Below, piece after piece: positions 6,755-13,545 of a stretch of DNA of 13,545 nt. This stretch comes from Bacteroidales bacterium UBA714 (GTDB lineage: Bacteria > Bacteroidota > Bacteroidia > Bacteroidales > UBA932), in assembly GCA_002298075.1 (NCBI GenBank), contig DBLW01000071.1, positions 615 through 14,159 of the forward strand, written 5' to 3'. Both the position numbers and the translations under genes were made by a program. Each line of letters opens with the position of its first letter. Position 1 is the stretch's first letter. The notes under the pieces were generated by a model, which ran no database searches, was not told where the DNA came from, and saw nothing but the letters and a program-made list of their open reading frames with translations.

Positions 6755-7447
6755 ATGGAAAGAATAATACTCATAGAGACATCCACGGCGCTGTGCTCCA
6801 CTGCAATCGCAGAAAGCGGCGCCATCGTTTCATACAGGGAAAGCTCATCCCCGAAGGCGCATGCTTCAATGACAGCGGTCTTCATTGACCAGATGCTGAA
6901 GGAATGCAATCTCACCATAGCAGATTGCGATGCGGTATGCGTCAGCATGGGCCCAGGCTCATACACAGGCCTGCGGGTAGGAGTATCAACTGCCAAAGGA
7001 TTATGCTTCGGAGCCGGCAAGCCGCTTCTTGCTGTCGGCACGCTCGACACGCTTGTCGCACAGGCCATAGCGGAAAACCTCGTTCCTGAAGGATGCAGGC
7101 ATATCGTTCCAATGATTGATGCGCGAAGGATGGAAGTGTATGCAGGCGTATTCACTCCGGACGGACGTCAGATTACGGAAACCGCACCTGTCATCATAGA
7201 CTCCGGCAGCTACGGCGACATAATTGCGCAAGGCCCGGTTCTTTTCATAGGAGACGGAGCCGGGAAATGCGCGGAAACACTCGCCCACCCGAACGCAACC
7301 TTCATACAATGCTGTCCGAAAGCGTCATCAATGCTCGTTCCCGCCATTGCAGAATACAAAGAAAAACGGTTCAAAGACGTTGCGTACTTCGAACCGTTCT
7401 ATCTTAAGGAATTCGTCGCGACAACCAGCCGCAAGAAATTGTTCTGA
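6755..7447 (+). CDS. tsaB: tRNA t6A37 threonylcarbamoyltransferase complex subunit TsaB
   Basis: TsaB partners TsaD (with TsaE) to attach threonylcarbamoyl to A37 of tRNAs that read ANN codons, including tRNA-Ile charged by the IleS encoded nearby. The 230-residue product has the ASKHA-like fold signature of the family. ILIETSTALCSTAI at the N-terminus is a phosphate-1-like strand turn, KAHAS lies at 34-38, and the diagnostic SMGPGSYTGLRVG at 64-76 is followed by STAKGL. PMIDARRMEVY (about 118-128) is also family-typical. Length is normal. It lies 22 bases after cvpA. Its stop TGA (7445-7447) directly abuts the stop of the converging lipoprotein gene, with a shared palindrome over the junction. 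TsaB lacks catalytic activity of its own in characterised systems. Confidence 0.96.
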   Translation: MERIILIETSTALCSTAIAESGAIVSYRESSSPKAHASMTAVFIDQMLKECNLTIADCDAVCVSMGPGSYTGLRVGVSTAKGLCFGAGKPLLAVGTLDTLVAQAIAENLVPEGCRHIVPMIDARRMEVYAGVFTPDGRQITETAPVIIDSGSYGDIIAQGPVLFIGDGAGKCAETLAHPNATFIQCCPKASSMLVPAIAEYKEKRFKDVAYFEPFYLKEFVATTSRKKLF

Positions 7448-7463
7448 TTATTTCAGCAATTTC
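7435..7463. terminator. Palindrome spanning two abutting convergent stop codons (candidate bidirectional terminator)
   Basis: GAAATTG (7435-7441) pairs with CAATTTC (7457-7463), and CTGA (7444-7447) with TCAG (7453-7456), leaving a TT bulge (7442-7443) and the loop TTATT. This makes 11 bp in all. The TGA of tsaB is in the left arm, and the TAA of the minus-strand lipoprotein gene (7450-7448) is in the loop. Neither side is followed by a strong T-run, so classical intrinsic termination is uncertain. A 3'-end stabilising hairpin shared by both mRNAs is an alternative. Confidence 0.5.
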
Positions 7464-8590
7464 GCCACAACCTTCTCCAAATCCTTGCCGTCCCTGACCT
7501 TCTCGTCCGAGAGCATTCCCTCACGGATGAAGAACACCATAGGAAGAGACGACAGATTGTAAAGGCTCACATATGGAGAAGCATCCGCACGTGAGTCGCA
7601 GACATTAATCCAAGGCAGTTCCTGATTCTTGACCGCAGTAGCCCACATGGTCTTGTCCGGGTCAAGCGAAACCTGATAAACCTCAAAGCCCTGCTGATGG
7701 TATTTCCCATACAGAGGTTTCAGGACATCTGTATTGAAGATGTTCTGCTTGGCGTCAGATGCGCTCCAGAAGTAAACCATCACGACCTTCGAATCCACAT
7801 CGCTCAACCTGATTTTGCGTGCTGACAAATCAGGAAGCTCAATGTCAGGGAATCCGATTTCAGCCGCCCCGTTAAGGCGTGTCTCAAGCTCAAGATAGCC
7901 GAAACGCCTCTGCGCCTCCGCCCTCAGAGCCTTCACATATCTCGAATCAGGATATACGGTCTCGAGTGAATCAGCAGCATTGGTAAAATGTATCGCATCA
8001 GTTTTCTGCCCGAAAACAGGCAGGCTCTCACCAAAACTCTGATACAGCACCGGAACAACTGTAAGTGAGCGGCTGTTCTGCAGCACATATTTCACACATT
8101 CGCGGTAATAAGCAACATATTCGCGCCCCATCTCACTCTTAAGTTCCATTGTCTCCGCCTCTCCTGACGCAGCCTCAAGCCTTGCGGCAAGGTCACTAAG
8201 CCTCGCGGACGCGGCCGAATAGTCCTTTTCAACTTTTGCGAGCCTTGAAGACTCCTCAGACCCCTCAACCGCATAATTTCCGAGCGTATCGGCAGCAACC
8301 TTCACCTTGTCCCCATTCTCAAGAAGCAGAGAGGCAATCCTCCTGTCCCCGAAGAAAAGATATACAAACTCAGGCTGTCCCTTCTTCACATCCACCTTAT
8401 ATGAGAACTTGCCGGAAGCGTCAGTCTTGACCGTATCAAGCACAGAGTATCTGTTTGCATCAAGGAGCTTGACGACAACCTCAGAAGAAGGAGCGGACTC
8501 CACGGCACCGTCAATCCTGGCGCCGCTTGTGCAGGCCGCAGCGACAGATGCCGCAGCCGCAAAAAAGATTATTCTAATTGATTTTGACAT
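7448..8590 (-). CDS. Thioredoxin-fold lipoprotein (DUF4369/TlpA-like) lacking the CxxC active site
   Basis: The frame is open further upstream, but I place the start at ATG 8590. It begins a lipoprotein signal peptide (MSKSIRIIFFAAAA, lipobox AAAC) with Cys20 as the lipidated residue; an earlier start would bury this signal. The 380-residue product has an N-terminal beta-rich region (about 25-115, DUF4369-like), a charged helical middle (about 120-240) and a C-terminal thioredoxin-like domain (about 245-380). At the redox site, where TlpA proteins have FWATWCxxC, this protein reads FWSASDAKQ (274-282). Asp279 and Gln282 replace both Cys, so disulfide chemistry is not expected. Related proteins in Bacteroidota are often annotated as TlpA/AhpC-type. 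It overlaps the 3' end of the HIT gene by 17 bases and ends flush against tsaB. The role is unknown; a binding or chaperone role in the periplasm is possible. Confidence 0.88.
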   Translation of the reverse strand: MSKSIRIIFFAAAASVAAACTSGARIDGAVESAPSSEVVVKLLDANRYSVLDTVKTDASGKFSYKVDVKKGQPEFVYLFFGDRRIASLLLENGDKVKVAADTLGNYAVEGSEESSRLAKVEKDYSAASARLSDLAARLEAASGEAETMELKSEMGREYVAYYRECVKYVLQNSRSLTVVPVLYQSFGESLPVFGQKTDAIHFTNAADSLETVYPDSRYVKALRAEAQRRFGYLELETRLNGAAEIGFPDIELPDLSARKIRLSDVDSKVVMVYFWSASDAKQNIFNTDVLKPLYGKYHQQGFEVYQVSLDPDKTMWATAVKNQELPWINVCDSRADASPYVSLYNLSSLPMVFFIREGMLSDEKVRDGKDLEKVVAKLLK

Positions 8591-8981
8591 ATTCGTTATA
8601 AATTGCCGATGCCGTCCGGGCAAATTCTTCCGGAGACATTTCCAGTTTCTTTTTTCTGAAATCCATGTCCGCCTCAGAATTGAGCGGCACAAGATGTATA
8701 TGAGTATGCGGAACTTCCATCCCCAGTACTGCGACACCTACTCTTTTGCACGGAATCGCCTTGCCGATTGCAAGAGCGACTTTCCTTGCAAATGCGCACA
8801 GGCCCATGTATGTGTCACTGTCGAGACTGAATATATAGTCATCTTCCACATGCTTCGGTATCACGAGCGTATGACCGGCAGCCATAGGATTGATGTCGAG
8901 AAAGGCATAGAAATCCTCATTCTCGGCCACTTTGTAGGAAGGAATTTCCCCCTCTGCTATTTTTGTGAAAACAGTCGGCAT
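8574..8981 (-). CDS. HIT-family nucleotide-binding hydrolase
   Basis: HIT proteins hydrolyse or transfer nucleotides from nucleoside phosphoramidates or dinucleotides using a histidine triad. This 135-residue protein, starting at ATG 8981 (MPTVFTKIAEGEIP), shows FLDINPMAAGHTLVIPK at 27-43 and the triad H92-T-H94-I-H96 followed by LVP, within normal family length. It belongs to the Hint/HinT-like branch; the exact substrate cannot be read from sequence. An in-frame TTG 12 bases earlier is a weaker start. It lies 50 bases after greA on the same strand, and its last 17 bases overlap the start of the lipoprotein gene, suggesting translational coupling. Confidence 0.94.
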   Translation of the reverse strand: MPTVFTKIAEGEIPSYKVAENEDFYAFLDINPMAAGHTLVIPKHVEDDYIFSLDSDTYMGLCAFARKVALAIGKAIPCKRVGVAVLGMEVPHTHIHLVPLNSEADMDFRKKKLEMSPEEFARTASAIYNEYVKIN

Positions 8982-8999
8982 ATTCTTTTGCAATAAATG

Positions 9000-9021
9000 A
9001 AGCCCTCCGGGAGGAAGGCTC
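9000..9021 (-). repeat. Hairpin between greA and the HIT gene
   Basis: On the minus strand AGCCTTCCTC and GAGGGCT can pair as AGC/GCT plus CCTC/GAGG, with a bulge and a 3-base loop. The element lies directly after the greA stop region and is followed by TCATTTATTG, a weak T-rich stretch. It may act as a partial terminator or as an mRNA processing/stabilising element that tunes HIT expression relative to greA. The support is modest. Confidence 0.3.
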
Positions 9022-9031
9022 CGTACATGAA

Positions 9032-9499
9032 TTAAAGTGATATGTCAAGTATCTCGAATTTGACCGTTCCGGCAGGAACCTGAGCCTCAACCACATCACC
9101 GACCTTGTGTCCCATAAGGGCCTTGCCGATCGGCGTCTGTGCGGCAAGCTTTCCTGACATGAAATCAGCCTCCTTCTCGCTCACGAGAGTGAACGTCATT
9201 GTCTGCTTGGTGGTAAGGTTCTTGACCTTCACCTTGTTGAGCATCTGTACCACGTCCGTACCAATCTGCGACTCGTCAATAACGCGTGCATTGGCCACGA
9301 GGTCCTGAAGCTTTGATATATTGAGCTCGAGAAGGCCCTGAGCCTCTCTTGCAGCTTCGTATTCGGCGTTTTCAGAAAGGTCCCCCTTGTCTCTCGCCTC
9401 AGCAATGGCGGCCGATATGACCGGACGCTGGGCAATCGCCTCAGCAAGTTCCGCCTTAAGTTTGTCAAAACCCTCCTGGGTCATGTAATGAAGTGCCAT
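9032..9499 (-). CDS. greA: Transcript cleavage factor GreA
   Basis: GreA rescues backtracked RNA polymerase by inserting its coiled coil into the secondary channel and stimulating cleavage of the extruded RNA. The 155-residue product has the N-terminal coiled coil (about 8-75). Its tip carries the diagnostic KGDLSENAEYEAA, and Asp40 and Glu43 match the catalytic acidic pair. A C-terminal FKBP-like domain (about 80-155) includes TPIGKALMGHKVGD. Length is normal. Start ATG 9499 (MALHYM) resembles the short MAxM start seen in relatives; an internal Met6 is possible. The gene lies 53 bases after the unknown membrane-protein gene. GreA and the DksA-like protein at 2171-2581 bind the same polymerase channel. 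Confidence 0.97.
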   Translation of the reverse strand: MALHYMTQEGFDKLKAELAEAIAQRPVISAAIAEARDKGDLSENAEYEAAREAQGLLELNISKLQDLVANARVIDESQIGTDVVQMLNKVKVKNLTTKQTMTFTLVSEKEADFMSGKLAAQTPIGKALMGHKVGDVVEAQVPAGTVKFEILDISL

Positions 9500-9534
9500 A
9501 ATCTATTATTTTATCGTCATATAAACATCAATCC

Positions 9535-9549
9535 GCGCGGCATACGCGC
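9535..9549. repeat. GC-only palindrome between the unknown membrane-protein gene and greA
   Basis: GCGCG (9535-9539) and CGCGC (9545-9549) are perfect complements around GCATA. The element is 3 bases beyond the stop of the gene at 9553-9969 and about 35 bases before the greA ATG. No T-run follows in the minus direction, so it is not a standard terminator. It may mark an mRNA end or processing site within the operon. Confidence 0.3.
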
Positions 9550-9552
9550 ATG

Positions 9553-9969
9553 TCATTCGGAAAATTTAGGTTTCATTATCTCCGAATACACCACCAGTTT
9601 CCTGGGGTCAATCTTTTTCTGCACCGGCTTGCGCACCGGATGTGCAGACTGCACAGGCCTGGCATGCTCTTTGGCCGGAGCCACGTCACGCTGCCGGGCC
9701 AAGTCATGCTTCAGGACCACATTGCTCTGCCGGGCCGGATCATGCTTCCAAGTCACGTCAGGTTGCTGCGTCACTTCAGGGTCCGATGTCCCGGCAGGAA
9801 CACGAAGAGGTCCGGGAGCAATTTCCTCCGGTTCATCTGCATCCTCTTCATCCACTGCAACAGCAGGTGCAACACCTTTGCCACCGGCCTTGCCGGAAGC
9901 ATTCAGCTTCTTTTCAACCACCTTGAATATGGCAGGCAGAAGAAGCAACAGTCCTATCAGAGTTTCCAT
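9553..9969 (-). CDS. Small membrane-anchored protein of unknown function with 12-residue repeats
   Basis: I do not recognise a named family. The 138-residue product starts METLIGLLLLLPAIFKVVE, one short membrane segment (about 3-15), followed by a low-complexity acidic stretch (VDEEDADEPEE, about 39-49). A Pro/His/Arg/Lys-rich middle has a 12-residue repeat (WKHDPARQ..., LKHDLARQ..., then a worn PAKEHARP copy, about 74-105). The last 20 residues (DPRKLVVYSEIMKPKF) look conserved-like, and I have the impression that similar C-termini occur in Bacteroidota proteins. Most of the protein is probably disordered. It lies 10 bases after ribF and 53 before greA, so it is an operon member. An antisense frame of similar length exists, but it lacks this organised N- and C-terminus. 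Confidence 0.75.
   Translation of the reverse strand: METLIGLLLLLPAIFKVVEKKLNASGKAGGKGVAPAVAVDEEDADEPEEIAPGPLRVPAGTSDPEVTQQPDVTWKHDPARQSNVVLKHDLARQRDVAPAKEHARPVQSAHPVRKPVQKKIDPRKLVVYSEIMKPKFSE
9655..9762. repeat. 36-base direct repeats inside the unknown membrane-protein gene
   Basis: Copies starting at 9691 and 9727 share CTGCCGGGCC and TCATGCTTC at exactly 36 bases spacing. The block from 9655 is a third, diverged copy (GGCC...CATGCT...CCACGTCACG). The period is a multiple of three and matches the 12-residue repeat KHDxARQ of the minus-strand protein. There are no spacers and no flanking cas genes, so this is an internal coding repeat rather than an array. Confidence 0.7.
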
Positions 9970-9979
9970 ATAAATTTTG

Positions 9980-10873
9980 TTATCGGGACGCCTGCCACAT
10001 CATCGGCATACACTCGTCCCTGTCCTTTTCAAGTTGTGCCTTCAATTGGTCCACAGATGCGAAACGCACCTCGTCACGAATCTTGGAAACAAAAGAAAGC
10101 TCCATGTCAAGCCCATATATATCCTCATCAAAGCCGAATATATTGGTCTCTATTGTCCTTGCATTGCCTGTTGCTACGGTAGGCCGCAGACCTATATTGC
10201 ACATTCCGAAGAACTCGCGTCCCAAGACCTTCACTCTGACGGAATATACCCCGTTTCCAGGCACAAGCTTCAACGGTTCATACAGCTGCATATTGGCAGT
10301 CGGGAAGCCCATCGTGCGTCCGAGCCTGTTGCCTGCCACCACAACCCCATGAAGGCTGTAACTGTAGCCAAGCATCCCGTTAGCCCCCTGTACATCTCCC
10401 TCCTCAAGGCATTTCCTTATTTTAGTCGAACTGACGGCAGCTCCGCGATCATTGGACACCATGTCAGTCCTAACAACTTCAAGGCCAAGCGCTCCAGCCT
10501 CACGAGCGACATCCTCAGAAACAACGGCATCACAGCCCATCCTGTTGTCATAACCAAGCAAAACCGTATCAGCTCCATATTTGTCCCTGAGCATGCACAG
10601 ATACTCCCTGGTAGTCATGCAGCTGAACTCTTTCGTAAACCTTTGTATTTCTACACGGCTCACGCCAAGCTCATGCAGCATCTGCGTCTTCTCGTCAAGA
10701 GTAGTCAGAAGCCTCAGGGAACGTGCGTCCTTTTGCAGCACATTGCGGGGATGCGGCCAAAAAGTCATGACCATGCTCTCATCCCCACGTGCCGCAGCAG
10801 CCTTCACAAGTTGCTCTATAACAAGACGGTGCCCAAGATGGACACCGTCAAAAAAGCCGGTGGCTACAACCAT
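9980..10873 (-). CDS. ribF: Bifunctional riboflavin kinase / FMN adenylyltransferase
   Basis: RibF turns riboflavin into FMN and then FAD. The 297-residue product contains both domains. The N-terminal nucleotidyltransferase has GFFDGVHLGHR (6-16), GYDNRMG (107-113, usually GxDFRFG-like) and VSSTKIR (147-153). The C-terminal flavokinase domain has GRTMGFPTAN at 185-194 and FGMCNIGLRPTV further on. The start at ATG 10873 puts the first catalytic motif at residue 5, so the roughly 10-20 residues that usually precede it are missing; no earlier ATG, GTG or TTG stands out in frame. The first 10 bases overlap the end of the phosphorylase gene, which implies translational coupling. The unknown membrane-protein gene follows 10 bases after its stop. 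Confidence 0.95.
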   Translation of the reverse strand: MVVATGFFDGVHLGHRLVIEQLVKAAAARGDESMVMTFWPHPRNVLQKDARSLRLLTTLDEKTQMLHELGVSRVEIQRFTKEFSCMTTREYLCMLRDKYGADTVLLGYDNRMGCDAVVSEDVAREAGALGLEVVRTDMVSNDRGAAVSSTKIRKCLEEGDVQGANGMLGYSYSLHGVVVAGNRLGRTMGFPTANMQLYEPLKLVPGNGVYSVRVKVLGREFFGMCNIGLRPTVATGNARTIETNIFGFDEDIYGLDMELSFVSKIRDEVRFASVDQLKAQLEKDRDECMPMMWQASR

Positions 10874-13545
10874 CTCACGAGTTCGAAATCCTGTCTGTGA
10901 GGCATCTTAGGATTCTTTGCATAAATACGTCCTGCGACCTGGTAAAGTCCTGATGTGTCAGGATTTATGGCTGCGGTATATCTTGCCCTTCCGTCACTGC
11001 ACTCAACCGGAGAAAACTCGTATGTTTCCTGTATATGAAGCCTTCCTTTCTTGTCTGTGGCCGCAAACAGGACCTCAACTCCGATTTCCTCAGGACTGAG
11101 GTCACCGATATTGAGGACAACCTCAGCATTGAAATCATTGCCGATGGCTATCTTGTCGCTGTTGCTGTCAGGCATCTGCGCAGACACGACCTCGACATTG
11201 TTCCACTCGCGGCGAAGCTTCTTCTTCCATGAAGCCATCTCACGTGCCTGGGCGAAGTCATCAGCCACAAGGCCGTCATATCTTGCAGACTGAGGCACAT
11301 AATACTGGTTGACATAGTCAGTAAGCATGCGGTTGGTGGTGAAATTGCATGCCACCATAGCCACAGTGTTCTTAATGTACTCAATCCAGTCTGCCGAACG
11401 TCCCGTTGACACGCTCTTGTTGTAGAATGTAGGGGCAATCTCGTTCTCTATGATATTGTAGATTGTAGCGGCATCAAGCTCATCCTGATAATTCTGGTCA
11501 GTGTAGGTCCTTTCCTGAGGAAGAGCCCAGCCGGCTCCCTTCTTGTAGCCCTCTACCCACCATCCGTCAAGCACTGAGAAATGCATGACACCGTTCATGG
11601 CAGCCTTCTCTCCTGAAGTTCCGGAAGCCTCGAGAGGACGTGTAGGGTTGTTCATCCATACGTCAACACCCTGCACAAGATACTTGGCCACAGTGATGTC
11701 ATAATTCGGAACGAAAACAATCTTTCCGATGAAACGCTCCTGCTTGGAGATGTCAACAATCATCTTTATGAGGTCCTGGCCTGCCTTGTCAGCAGGATGC
11801 GCCTTTCCTGCGAAGAGGAACTGCACAGGCTGCTTAGGGTCGTTCACTATGCGGTCAAGCCTGTCAAGGTCACGGAAAAGCAGGTGCGCCCTCTTGTAAG
11901 TGGCAAAACGCCTTGCGAAACCGATTGTGAGGACATCCTCGCGGAGCGACTCCTTGATGCGTACAACCTCCTTAGGAGAGTAGTGGCTTGCGGCAGCAGG
12001 GTCAGAAAGTCTTCTCTTAACTTCGTCAATGAGCTTCTTGCGGAGAGAGGTCCTGATGTTCCATACCTCCTCGTCAGAGACTTTATATATGCCCTCAAAG
12101 CATGATTTGTCGTAGTGGTGCGTCTTGAACTCCTCACCGAACACCTTGGAATGAGCCTCTTTCCACTCTGGAGCGGTCCAGGTAGGATAGTGGACTCCGT
12201 TTGTCACATAGCTGACATGAAGTTCCTCAGGAAGATAGCCCGGCCACATATGTCCGAGGATATCGCGGCTCACCTCACCGTGAAGCCATGACACGCCGTT
12301 CACTTCCTGCGACATGTTCGCTGCAAGGATGCTCATCGAGAACTTCTCGTTTACATCCGCACCGTTGTTCTTACCAAGTCCCATGAGAGTCTCCCAGCCA
12401 ATCTTGAAACGCTGAGGATAGTGTCCGATATATTTGCGGAGAAGTCCCTCGTCAAAAGCGTCATGTCCGGCAGGGACAGGGGTGTGGGTCGTGAAGAGCG
12501 ATGAAGCCCTTACCACCTCGACTGCCTCGGTAAATTCGAGATTCTTGTCAGTAATCAGCTCGCGGAGCCTTTCGAGACCGATGAACGCAGCATGTCCCTC
12601 GTTGCAGTGGTAAACCTGCGGATTGAAGCCGAGCTTGCGCAGGGCACGTATTCCGCCCACGCCAAGAAGAAGTTCCTGCTTGAGACGGTTCTCCCAGTCA
12701 CCTCCATAGAGATTGTAGGTAACCGACCTGTCCTCAGGAAGATTGTCCGGGAAGTCAGTGTCGAGCAGATACAGTTCGGTGCGTCCGACATCCACTCTCC
12801 AGAGCCTTGCATTGAGATTCCTTCCAGGGAAAGCCACACTTACGGTAATCCAGTTGCCGTGTTCGTCACGTACCGGCGTTGCAGGAATCTTCATGAAGTC
12901 CTGTGCGACATCCTCCGACACCTGCTCTCCCTGTGCGGTCAGTTTCTGGTTGAAATAGCCGAACCTGTAGAGCAGACCGATAGCCACAAGATTGGTGTTC
13001 ATGTCGGAAGTCTCCTTGATATAGTCGCCGGCAAGGATGCCAAGACCGCCGGAATATATCTTGAGCGAAGTGTCAAGACCGTACTCCATGCAGAAATATG
13101 CGACAGACGGAGATGTCCTCTTTTCCTTGAGGGCCATGTATGTGTTGAACTCATCCATCACAGACTTGAGGTCCGCGAGGAACTTGCTGTCCTGCTCAAG
13201 TTTCTGGTATCTCTTGAGGCTGACTTTGTCGAGCATGGCTATAGGGTTCTGTCCCGAAGCCTCCCATGCCTGGGGATCAACCGATTCGAAAAGGTTCTTG
13301 GCAGATTCATTCCAGCACCACCACAGATTCTTGGAAAGAATTTCCAGATCTTTTAGACTGTCAGGAAGATGGCGTGATACGAAGACGCTGTTCCAAGTCG
13401 GCTGATTCACTTCAAATTTCTTATATTCCATATGTTTGTCATTCCTGGTCGAAGGGTATGAGCCCTTGGCCGATATTAATTTCTCCAAAGCCTTTGAATA
13501 GGCTTCCTTATAATATACGATGTTATTTTCCCACAGAGCGATTTC
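10864..13545 (-). CDS. glgP: Alpha-glucan (glycogen/starch) phosphorylase, GT35; open at the window edge, probably part of a larger fusion
   Basis: This enzyme releases glucose-1-phosphate from alpha-1,4-glucans with a pyridoxal-phosphate cofactor. The frame has family motifs throughout: YFCMEYGL and YSGGLGILAGDY near the N-terminus, VYHCNEGHAAF, TTHTPVPAGHD, GFARRFATYKRA, and EASGTSGEKAAMNG. In the last, Lys (codon 11605-11607, residue 609 counted from ATG 13431) should bind PLP. If translation began at ATG 13431 the product would be 855 residues, a normal length for this family. However, the frame has no stop upstream to 13545, and its first 38 residues (ALWENNIVYYKEAYSKALEK...) look like real coding sequence, resembling the C-terminal helix of a glycogen synthase. 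The two other minus-strand frames hit stops there. I therefore annotate it to the edge as partial. It overlaps ribF by 10 bases. Confidence 0.9.
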   Translation of the reverse strand, partial: EIALWENNIVYYKEAYSKALEKLISAKGSYPSTRNDKHMEYKKFEVNQPTWNSVFVSRHLPDSLKDLEILSKNLWWCWNESAKNLFESVDPQAWEASGQNPIAMLDKVSLKRYQKLEQDSKFLADLKSVMDEFNTYMALKEKRTSPSVAYFCMEYGLDTSLKIYSGGLGILAGDYIKETSDMNTNLVAIGLLYRFGYFNQKLTAQGEQVSEDVAQDFMKIPATPVRDEHGNWITVSVAFPGRNLNARLWRVDVGRTELYLLDTDFPDNLPEDRSVTYNLYGGDWENRLKQELLLGVGGIRALRKLGFNPQVYHCNEGHAAFIGLERLRELITDKNLEFTEAVEVVRASSLFTTHTPVPAGHDAFDEGLLRKYIGHYPQRFKIGWETLMGLGKNNGADVNEKFSMSILAANMSQEVNGVSWLHGEVSRDILGHMWPGYLPEELHVSYVTNGVHYPTWTAPEWKEAHSKVFGEEFKTHHYDKSCFEGIYKVSDEEVWNIRTSLRKKLIDEVKRRLSDPAAASHYSPKEVVRIKESLREDVLTIGFARRFATYKRAHLLFRDLDRLDRIVNDPKQPVQFLFAGKAHPADKAGQDLIKMIVDISKQERFIGKIVFVPNYDITVAKYLVQGVDVWMNNPTRPLEASGTSGEKAAMNGVMHFSVLDGWWVEGYKKGAGWALPQERTYTDQNYQDELDAATIYNIIENEIAPTFYNKSVSTGRSADWIEYIKNTVAMVACNFTTNRMLTDYVNQYYVPQSARYDGLVADDFAQAREMASWKKKLRREWNNVEVVSAQMPDSNSDKIAIGNDFNAEVVLNIGDLSPEEIGVEVLFAATDKKGRLHIQETYEFSPVECSDGRARYTAAINPDTSGLYQVAGRIYAKNPKMPHRQDFELVRWL

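Noticed and set aside
8591..8737. Upstream extension of the thioredoxin-fold protein by 49 residues
   Set aside because: It would bury the lipoprotein signal peptide and overlap the HIT gene by about 160 bases. ATG 8590 gives a proper lipobox.
8307..8996. A 229-codon plus-strand frame across the HIT and lipoprotein genes
   Set aside because: It is antisense to two genes with clear motifs (histidine triad, lipobox) and has no independent support.
9691..9762. 36-base repeats as a possible CRISPR array
   Set aside because: The period equals the repeat itself, with no spacers and only two clear copies. The frame is preserved as 12-residue protein repeats, and no cas genes are nearby.
9977..10900. 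A 307-codon open frame on the plus strand
   Set aside because: It lies exactly antisense to ribF, whose both-domain motifs are unmistakable. The antisense translation shows no family features and is a by-product of codon use.
12592..13356. A 254-codon plus-strand frame inside the phosphorylase region
   Set aside because: It is antisense to well-conserved phosphorylase sequence and has no leader or recognisable motif.

Overview
This window reads as an ordinary chromosomal segment of a member of the Bacteroidota, probably Bacteroidales and gut-type. The case rests on Bacteroidota-style promoters (TTG, about 19-22 bases, then TAnnTTTG) upstream of the tRNA and the outer-membrane gene. Protein traits agree: an LspA with an extra loop before its first catalytic Asp, a DksA-like protein with one remaining zinc-finger Cys, a type-2 IleS, and an alpha-glucan phosphorylase of the bacterial family. 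A Rikenellaceae-like source is possible, but I cannot fix the genus from sequence alone.

Layout, left to right. (1) 1-79 is tRNA-Ser(UGA) on the minus strand, cut by the window edge, with a good promoter behind it and palindromes in its leader. (2) 512-1162 (+) is a small signal-peptide-bearing beta-barrel outer-membrane protein with two tandem promoter-like sites. (3) 1163-1437 has no gene I can recognise. (4) 6034 down to 1582 (-) is a compact operon, ileS - dksA-like - lspA, ending in a strong hairpin terminator at 1424-1468. (5) 6035-6234 is a divergent intergenic region full of small palindromes. (6) 6235-7447 (+) carries cvpA and tsaB. (7) 13545 down to 7448 (-) is a six-gene run: alpha-glucan phosphorylase, ribF, a small membrane-anchored protein of unknown function, greA, a HIT-family hydrolase and a thioredoxin-fold lipoprotein. 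Its 3' end abuts tsaB with no spacer.

Functionally the window is mostly housekeeping: tRNA charging (IleS), t6A tRNA modification (TsaB), transcription control (DksA-like, GreA), lipoprotein maturation (LspA, whose substrates would include the lipoprotein at 7448-8590), flavin cofactors (RibF) and glycogen turnover (phosphorylase). I saw no mobile element, CRISPR array, phage gene or defence system, and no clearly new multi-gene system.

The observations most worth a second look are: an altered class I signature (GIHH instead of HxGH) in IleS; a phosphorylase reading frame that stays open through the right edge, suggesting fusion to a glycogen synthase; a palindrome spanning two abutting convergent stop codons; a thioredoxin-fold lipoprotein without its CxxC; and a 36-base in-gene repeat in the unknown membrane protein.
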